A DNA stretch of 64,000 bases from Cunninghamia lanceolata (taxonomy: Eukaryota > Streptophyta > Pinopsida > Cupressales > Cupressaceae), in NCBI GenBank assembly GCA_027924645.1, contig BSBN01001150.1, positions 1,984,001-2,048,000 on the forward strand, given 5' to 3'. Shown here piece after piece: positions 56,530 through 64,000 of the stretch; the stretch's first letter is position 1, and each line of letters opens with the position of its first letter. The notes beneath the pieces are model-generated. The model was not told the origin of the DNA and ran no database searches. It was given only the letters and a program-made list of their open reading frames with translations. The position numbers were made by a program, and so were the translations under genes.

Positions 56530-58436
56530 TGTTAGAACACACTGATATACTGAGAGGAGGGTGAATCAGTATATGCCAAAACTTAATCTAATTTTAACTT
56601 TATCAACCAAATCCTTTTATTGCCTTAAATAGATGATAAAGCAAATTAAGTAATTCAAAGAACAACACATAAGCACACAACCATAACACCAGATTTATGT
56701 GGAAAACCCTAGAAGGGAAAAACCATAGTGAGCAAGATGCTTGGATCTGCTATCCAAATCTAGCCTCACAAATAATAAAAATAGATTTACAACAAGTTTT
56801 ATGGGCTACAACCCAAGGAAGCTCAACTCCCTGAATTACAATACTCTAAAACTTACAAAAAGAGGCTACAACCTTTGTAAATCACACTTAATGAATTTCA
56901 CTAAACAATCACCTCTGCAGTAGCATCGCCCTTCACACTGACAAACCTTCAAAACCTTTGCACTACTAACTCTGTAACCTTCAACACACTTCCACACACA
57001 CAACCACTCACAAACACAATCACACATACAACCTTGCACACTCTCACACACTCATACTTTTCACACCAAACAAGATTTCTTATTTATATCCTTAGCAAGC
57101 TTCAAAAACTTTCTCCTTTATCAGCTAAGATGAAACATGCAACATGAAACGTGCAATGGCCTCTACAAGGTCGACTCCCAAAAGATGTAGAAATCCAAAG
57201 CGGTTCAAGCCAAGTGATAACTAGGACCTATTCCTCCTTAGCAAATTCTTTCATGTTGGCGTACACTTCCAAGCATCAGGTGCAATCATCAAAACACATC
57301 AAGTCGGTCCAACAACACGTATCCTTCCACATTATGGCTCCAGACCTAAAGTGGTACTGTAGAGACTAGATTACCCCATGTTAATCACTTCATAGTCATT
57401 ATATGACTTGTAAACACATTCTCAAACATTCCTTTCTTTGAATTATATATTTTTGTTCTAGTGCAAATAAACAAACCCTAAACCTGGCATGATTTGCAAT
57501 CTCTAAACAAATAGTCTTGAGATAGAACAATGAAAAGTAGACTTGCGGTACACTTCAACACTTGAAACTTGGAGAAGCAAACATACAGGTACTCTGAACT
57601 TATCCTCAAAATAGCAACACCACACAATGTAATGTAGTGAAATATGATGGCTTTCACTTTCTCCTTTTGGAAACCCTAATCAACAACATGTCTTTACTTT
57701 GCTAACTCTGGGGAACCTCTGTGGTACAAGATAAAATCTAAAACTTGAATATATAATACCTCTCATCTTTATCCGCTTATCCTTCAAATCGCAAGACCAC
57801 ATCTTCAAAAGTAGAGAAATGTAGAGCGCTTCTCTAACTCTTCCTAACTACAAAAACATAGAACCATTGTCTTCACTCCGTAAGCTCTAGAATCTTCTAC
57901 AGTGATTTTTATGCTCTGAAATCAAGAACATACACACTTCACACCTATCTCTGTCTATCTTCCAAACTTCAAGGCCATATCTTCAAATGCAAAGGAATGA
58001 AATGCATTCTTCCAAGCTTCTTCAATGCAACTTCCAGTTCCTTGCACTTTCTTTCACAACTTAAGCAATGCTTTTCATTAGGAACTAAAGAATACAACAT
58101 TCACAACATTAGAGACTACAATCATAACACTTTTCAACAAAAAAAGAGTCTTCAAGTTAGTACATCCTTTGTCTATGAACTTAAAAAGATAGGGTACAAC
58201 TGTGTACATATTGTACTGATCCAATAGTATGCATAGTACATGACTTCCAACACTTTACCCTTCACTTCACAAATTTCTGGTCATCACTCCTTTGTCCACT
58301 TCTTTGAACTCTTCCTTTGAACACTTACTCTCTTGGCAACACTGATCACCAATCTACAACTATCTCCTCCTTTGGCATCTTTTTCCTTTCATCACTTCAT
58401 ACCACTGTTGACATCAATGATAAAACATATGCAACA
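56530..58436 (-). repeat. 3' LTR of Sirevirus-like Copia element E
   Basis: 1907 bp, from TGTTAGAACACAC at 56530 to GCAACA at 58436 on the + strand. It is followed by polypurine tracts and then RNase H coding sequence, which fixes it as a 3' LTR on the - strand. Its first 1129 bp are duplicated at 43995-45123. Confidence 0.85.
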
Positions 58437-58510
58437 ATCTCCCTCTTTGGCATTGATGGAAACACTTGACCTGATATACAAAATTCTCCCCTTTGACATC
58501 AAGGACAAAG
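58437..58510 (-). promoter_or_regulatory. Multiple polypurine tracts of element E
   Basis: On the - strand CCAAAGAGGGAGAT abuts the LTR, and a second related tract lies near 58484-58500, the complement of ctcccctttgacatcaagg. Repeated tracts here are a known Sirevirus trait. Confidence 0.7.
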
Positions 58511-58588
58511 GGCTAGTGGTCTTCCTCTGAACCTGTAAAAACAAACAATCTCTCCCTATCTTCAGCAACCTTCTTAGTCTCTTTCTAC

Positions 58589-61200
58589 CTACTCCCGTAA
58601 GAGGTAGCCTCTATCAATCCAAGGATAAAGATATACTTTGAGCTTCCCCTGGGTAGATGCACCATCTATGCATCTAGTTAGGAGGGGCAACAACCCATAA
58701 CTTTTGTCTGAGATAATCAAATGTGTCCTTGGAAAGAGCCTTTGTAAAGATGTCTCTAACCTAATCTTTTGTAGGAACATATTCCAATCTGACTTCTTGA
58801 TTTGCAACTATCTCTCTCAAAAAGTGATACCTAATAGATATGTGCTTTGTTCAAGAATGCATCACTGGATTCTTTGAAATATTGATGGCACTTGTATTAT
58901 CACAAAGAATAGGAGTGGGCTCATCATACACAACCTTGATATTCTTCAATGTTTATTTCATCCATACCACTTGAGTGTAGCAGGATGCTATAGTTATATA
59001 GTCTGCTTCTGTTGTTGATAAAGACACTGAATCTTGCTTCTTACTAAACCAAGAGACCAATCTATCTCCCAAAAAGAAAACTCCACTACTGGTGCTTCTT
59101 GTATCATCAACATTGCCAGTTGAATCTACATCAGTATAAGCACTCAGGGAAAAATCATCACCCTTTTGATACCACAATCCATATTCTTGAGTGCTCTTCA
59201 AATATCTAAATATCCATTTGACTACCTTCAGATATGTTTCTTTAGGACCAACTTGAAACCTTGCAACCAAACACAATGCTTGCTTAATGTCAGGACTTGA
59301 TGTTGTTAGGTATAGTAGGCTCCCAATCATAGACCTATACAAAGTCTGATTAGCCTAAGGTGACTCATCATCTTTACTTAAATGACAACCTATTACCATA
59401 GGAGTACTCACTAGTTTGCAATCTTCCATGCCAAACTTCTTCAACATCTCCTCGACGTACTTTTCTTGAGAGATAAAGATGCTATCATCTGATTAAGCAA
59501 TTTGGAGTCCAAGAAAGAATGATAACTCACCTATCATAGAAATTTCAAATTCTTTCTACATCTCTTCTACAAACTTCTTACACATCTCTTCATTGCCACC
59601 AAAGATTATATCATCAACATACATAAAAATAATTAGAATTCGTTCACCCTCAATTTTAATGTAAAGATTACTATTTGTGGTAGCTTTCTTGAAGCCCTGC
59701 TGGAGTAAACTGTACTTGTCCAACCTTGCATACCAAGCCCTAGGGGCTTGTTTGAGACCATAAAAAGCCTTCTTAAGTCTGCATACCATGTTTGGGCTGA
59801 TAACTAAAATCCATCAGGTTTCTCTATGTAGACTTCTAAATCACCATTCAGGAAAGCAGATTTGACATCCATTTGATATACCTTGAATCCCTTGTGCACT
59901 ACAAAAGAAAGAAACATTCTGATTGCCTCCATTCTAGCCATCAGAGCAAATATCTCCCCAAAAATCAATTCCTTCTACTTGTGAATAGCCTTTGCAGACT
60001 AGCCTTGCTTTGTTTATCACCTCTTCTACATCTTCATTCAATTTGTTTCTGAACACCCATTTAGTGCCTATCACATTTTTGTTTGTAGGTCTTCGCACCA
60101 ACTCCCATGTCTAATTTTTATCAATATGATTTATATCTTCTTCCATTGCTTGAATCCATCCTGCATCCTTGCTAGCATCAGCAAAAGTTTTAGGTTCTAC
60201 TCTTGACAATAAAGAAAATTTTACCTATTCATTTGCTCTTGCAAATCTTCTTCTTGTCTGCACTCCTTCATTCTTGTCTCCAATGATCTGATCTTCTAAA
60301 TGATTCTTCTGAACATACTTGGCAAGACCCTTGGTAGTCTTCTCTTGAGTTTCTTCCTTTTCTTCAACTTCTTCTTCTTCTTCTTCTATGCAGGCAGGTA
60401 CATTTGACCAACAATCTTCTTGCTCATCTGTGATTTGATGTGACTCTTCATCAACCTTAACATTTTCACTCTCAACTATCTTCCTTATCCTTTTATTATG
60501 GCACTTGTAAGCTTTTCTCCTAGTTGAGTATCCAAGAAATATTCCTTCATCAGACCTAGAATCAAACTTTCCCCAACCTTCTTCCTCTATTTTGATGTAG
60601 CATTTGCTTCCAAAAACTCTGAAGTAATTGACCGATGTTGGTCTTCCATACAATAGCTCATAAGGTGTCTTGGTATTGTGCACTCTTAGTTACCCTTTGT
60701 TAAGAATGTAGACTACAATATGAATTTCTTCTTTCCAATATGTATCAAGAAACTTGGCTTCACTCAATATTGTCCTGGCCATCTCTTGAACAATTCTATT
60801 CTTCCTCTCTGCAACACCATTTTGCTAAAGAGTTCTAGAAACATAATAGTTTCTCTTTATTCCATGTTCTTCAAAAAATCCTTCAAACTTATTTGATGTG
60901 AACTCACCACCTCTATCAGACCTTAAACACTTGATTCTAGCATTCATTCCATATTCAACCATGGACTTGAAAATCTTAAACCTACTGAAAGCTTCTAACT
61001 TTTCTTTCAAGAAAGCAGCCCATGTCATCCTAGAGAAATCATCAATGAGAAACATGAAATACCTCTCACCTTGTAGACTCTTTGTCCTAGTGGGTCCAGA
61101 CAAGTCAGTATGAACTAGGTCTAAAGGCCTTGTAGAAGAATACTCCTTGGACTTGAATCTTGTCCTTGTCTATTTCCCAATCTGACATTCTCTGTGTTGG
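58589..61200 (-). pseudogene. pol: Sirevirus-like Copia pol (integrase to RNase H), truncated and decayed
   Basis: Read on the - strand from 61200: integrase core (CQIGK, then HTDLSGP, FLIDDFSRMTW, RSDRGGEF, and a QNG-type block at 60820), the Copia integrase C-terminal region (TPYELLYGRPT, VFGSKCYI, about 60680-60540), an acidic linker, reverse transcriptase (LKKAFYGLKQAPRAWY and YVDD near 59600), SMIGSLLYLT and RNase H (YTDVDSTG, SLSTTEADYI). It ends near 58589. Stops include TAG at 61170, 60825, 60225, 60111, 59814 and 59556 and TAA at 60690 and 59493. Several fall where relatives have Gln. Protease, gag and 5' LTR are missing; the upstream end is cut at about 61200. It is a relic. Confidence 0.88.
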
Positions 61201-61412
61201 AAATTTAGCTAAGCTTGATGTTTGAAGGTGTTGTCATTGATGGCAACAAGAAAAGAAACAAGGTTGGAATAGATATTTTGGTCCGGTGAAGAAGACTTAG
61301 TCAGTTTGGCTAAGTGATGGCAGTGTACAGAGACAACAACAGAGAGACAAAGTTTGGATTGGCATTGGTCCGCAGTTGAAGACCTAATCATGTAGTTCCG
61401 GTATGTTGTCTA
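61201..61412. other. Possible LTR fragment of another element
   Basis: Begins TGTTGGAAATTTAGC at about 61194 at the break in element E's integrase. It contains the phrase ttgtcattgatggcaacaag typical of Copia LTR ends here. No partner is found, so it may be a small insertion or LTR remnant. Confidence 0.3.
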
Positions 61413-62689
61413 TGTTGGTTTTAGGACAGACAACTGAGAGGGGGGGTGAATCAGTTGTCACCAAAACTTTTGTTATTCAATTCTTAAAGCCTTCTTATAT
61501 TTCAATAGCATAATAATGATATAATCATGGAAGTATAATGCAATAACTCAAGAGCGGAAACACATTCAACACATATGACACCAAGATTTTAACATGGAAA
61601 ACCTGGTTAAGGGAAAAACCATAGGGTGACTAACCCAATATTGTATTCTCTATTAAAAGAATAAGACAAAAAATGGCACTTGCCAATTAGGGCTCATTGC
61701 CCGAGCACACTGCTCACAAGAGGCCCACTACCTACAGGAAACACACTGTCTATAGAATAATACAAGTATTACATACTTGAACTAGAGAATAGCATCTTTA
61801 TTATGCTTGAGATAGTTCCATTTCAGCTCAACACTTCTGCTTTTCACTCCTCTCCTCTCTATCACTTTCTCATCATGACCTTGATACTTTTGAATGATTT
61901 TGTAACTCTTATTTATACATGACATGGAACTGTCAGCCATGCATATCTAGGACTTCAATCTTCTTTGAGGAACACACCAGGCTTCGCAAAATACCTTCAA
62001 GAACATTTGCAATATGTGCAAATCATCTGGTCAGCCAGGACTGGGAAGAACACCATCACTCAAAGAATTACAAGCTCAATCTTCAATGCAGACCAACAAC
62101 ATGAACTAGACACAATCTGGAGACCTCCACAAGCTTGCTCGAATCACCAAGAACATCTGCACCACTTCTGCTTACTGCAAAAATTTGCGTCTTCATCTGG
62201 AACCTCAAGAACACAAATGGTCATCACTGTCATACTAGAAGAATCACTTGTGGACCTCCAAACTATGAGCCAATCGAGTTGTCAATTCAAATTAGCTTCC
62301 CGAGCATGACACCAGATCCGCAGAGCATGATATTGCATTACTGGTTCTCACTGGACCTATTTGAGCCACTCTGTCACTACTGAACAATTGCAAGAACCGG
62401 TTTTACTCATATGGCCATAACTTCTTCTAATCTTCATGTGGACCTCTGAAATATTGACTGGAGAACCTTCATACACATATCTACAAACCCTTTGATGCAT
62501 GTACTCAGATCTTCAACTGACTGAAATCTTTGCTTCATAGAATTTCATTGTCTTTACTATTTTTCTATATTTCTGATAGGGCTAATTTTCTCAATATCCT
62601 CAGCACACAACTCATCCAATCATTGACATCAATGTAACAGGAGTATGTTGACATCAATGGCAACACCGGTTAGGTCCATACTTGTAACA
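61413..62689 (-). repeat. 3' LTR of Sirevirus-like Copia element F
   Basis: 1277 bp, TGTTGG at 61413 to GTAACA at 62689 on the + strand. It has the GAGAGGGGGGGTGAATCAG block and the 'catggaaaacctggttaaggg' block. The adjoining polypurine array and RNase H on the - strand define it as a 3' LTR. Confidence 0.82.
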
Positions 62690-62932
62690 ATCTCCCCCTT
62701 TGTCATTGATGGCAACATATGATGTGAAAAACTGTTTTGACCATCAAGACAAGAACTTCTCCTCACTTGCTCCCCCTAACAAAATTATTCACATATCTTT
62801 TCTTTCTTCATTTCTCCCCCTCTGATCAACAATCTCTTTTGTTTTTCACATGTCTTCTCTCCCCCTTTGACATCAATGGCAAAGGGAACATACTTGCATC
62901 AATACTTCAGAATCATACAAACTGCTCCCCCT
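62690..62932 (-). promoter_or_regulatory. Array of five polypurine tracts of element F
   Basis: AGGGGGAG (minus strand) occurs at about 62693, 62770, 62814, 62859 and 62925. The first abuts the LTR. The first and fourth are each followed by the same phrase (tttg-x-catcaatggcaa-like). Multiple polypurine tracts upstream of the 3' LTR are characteristic of Sireviruses. Confidence 0.8.
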
Positions 62933-63011
62933 GAGTAGTAGCTTCCTATCATCAATTCGGACCACAAGATATGACTGTGAGATCCACCGGACTGATGCAC
63001 ATCAGTGCACC

Positions 63012-64000
63012 TTAATTCAGAACTAGAGAGGTAATAACCCCTAACTTCTCCCTGAGATACTCAAAAGAATCCTTAGGTAGAGGTTTAGTAAAAATGTCTG
63101 CAATTTGATCCTTTGAGGGCACAAACTCCAATCTAACTTCATTCTTGTTCACCTTCTCTCTCAAAAAGTGAAACTTGATGGATATATGTTTTGTCTTTGA
63201 ATGCAACACCATATTTTTTGATATATTTATTGCACTTGAATTGTCACAGAAGATTGTGATAGGTTCTTCATACTCCACTCTGATATCTCTTAGCATTTGC
63301 TTCATCCATAATACTTGAGTGCAACTACTTGTTGTTGCAATATACTCTGCTTCTGTAGTGGACAGAGATATTGCCTCTTGTTTCTTGCTCAACCAAGAAA
63401 CCAATCTTTTCCCCAAAAAGAATGCACCACCACTGGTACTCTTCCGGTCATCCACATCTCCTGCCCAATCAACATCTGTATATGCATGAAGAGAGAAATC
63501 ATGATCCCTAGGATACCATAAACCATACTCAACTGTTCCCTTCAGATATCTAAGAATTCTCTTGATTGCCATGACATGAGACTCTCGAGGATCAGCTTGG
63601 AATTTGGCAACAAGACCAATAGCATTCATAATGTTGGGTCTAGTTTGAGTAAGGTACAATAGTCCTCCAATCATTGACCTAACTTTTTCTGATCAACCTT
63701 AGGAGATTCATCATCTTTTCTCAGTTTACACTTGGTTGCCATGGGAGTATTCATTGGCTTTGAATCTTCCATCCCAAATTTCTTCAACAATTCTTTCACA
63801 TATTTGATCTGTGATATGAAGATTCCTTTCTTTGTTTGAGTGATTTGTAGACCCAAGAAGAAATTCATTTCCCCAAACATAGACATCTCAAATCCACTTT
63901 TCATTTGATTTGCAAAAGTCTTGCACATACTATCTTTTCCTCCAAAAATGATATCATCAACAAATACTTCAACAATCAAGATATTTTCATGATCAATCTT
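63012..64000 (-). pseudogene. pol: Sirevirus-like Copia reverse transcriptase and RNase H, partial
   Basis: RNase H and the end of reverse transcriptase run unbroken for 220 codons from 63674 to 63012 (SMIGGLLYLT-like start, AYTDVDWAGD, RKSTSGG, SLSTTEAEYIA, CDNSSAINISKN, KTKHI, FHFLREKV, IADIFTKPLP). Upstream, 63979-63671 encodes the reverse transcriptase catalytic region with FVDD in place of the common YVDD, then MSMFGEMNFFLGLQI. The two are out of frame by one base at a five-A run near 63682-63686, where relatives need six. The rest of the element lies beyond the window. It is less decayed than element E, and it sits downstream of its own 3' LTR and polypurine array in the expected order. 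Confidence 0.9.

Larger units (their letters stand above)
45124..57658. repeat. 1350-bp tandem duplication, copy B, split by the Tat-like element
   Basis: 45124-45318 plus 56504-57658 together make exactly 1350 bp once the 11180-bp insert and one 5-bp duplication are removed, the same length as copy A. I count roughly 20 substitutions and no length change between the copies (about 1.6%). Confidence 0.9.

Noticed and set aside
47632..61200. TAG as a glutamine codon (alternative code or suppressor use)
   Set aside because: Plant nuclear genes use the standard code. Not all TAGs replace Gln (some replace Trp), and TAA and TGA stops occur in older copies. Methylation decay is simpler.

Overview
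The window is nuclear DNA from a plant with a large, transposon-rich genome. Every recognisable coding stretch belongs to a plant retroelement: Ty3/Gypsy chromovirus and Tat/Ogre-like elements, and Ty1/Copia Sirevirus-like and Tork/Tnt1-like elements. There is also one tRNA-derived SINE. I found no ordinary host gene, no tRNA or rRNA gene and no bacterial feature. The depth of nesting and old, decayed copies would suit a gymnosperm or another giant-genome seed plant, but that is inference.

Layout. 1-6060: a decayed retroelement-borne reading frame of unknown function (copy 1), ending in a polypurine tract and a 3' LTR on the + strand. 6993-13394: on the - strand, an unknown ORF (copy 2) runs into an LTR, a primer-binding site and a decayed Tat-type gag. 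14590-17812: a TG-rich minisatellite interrupted by a solo LTR (15653-17120, - strand, 5-bp target-site duplication aattg). 17818-25447: a nearly intact chromovirus (+) with 1467-bp LTRs and target-site duplication catgg. 25600-25892: a SINE with 15-nt target-site duplications. 28256-32194: unknown ORF copy 3 and a Sirevirus-like gag (-).

32197-43415 is a three-level nest. A Sirevirus LTR is split by a Tork-like Copia element (33591-42811, duplication catta). That Copia element in turn encloses a non-autonomous Tat-like element (34714-41696). 43774-57658 is a 1350-bp tandem duplication. Its second copy carries an 11.18-kb Tat-like element (45319-56498, - strand, duplication gaagc), and its first copy preserves the empty site. 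56530-61200 and 61413-64000 are the 3' halves of two Sirevirus-like Copia elements (-), with multiple polypurine tracts.

How the parts relate. The 11.18-kb Tat-like element carries gag, protease, RNase H, reverse transcriptase and integrase in one frame of about 2150 codons broken only by three TAG codons. Its protease is followed by an archaeal-type RNase H with all four catalytic acids. The usual RNase H after reverse transcriptase has lost catalytic residues. The gag-only element at 34714-41696 shares its LTR end, primer-binding site and gag fold, so such an element could supply its enzymes. Most points of interest are these domain rearrangements, a CCGAT/CCGAC-rich U3 region, the TAG-biased decay, and the threefold unknown ORF family.
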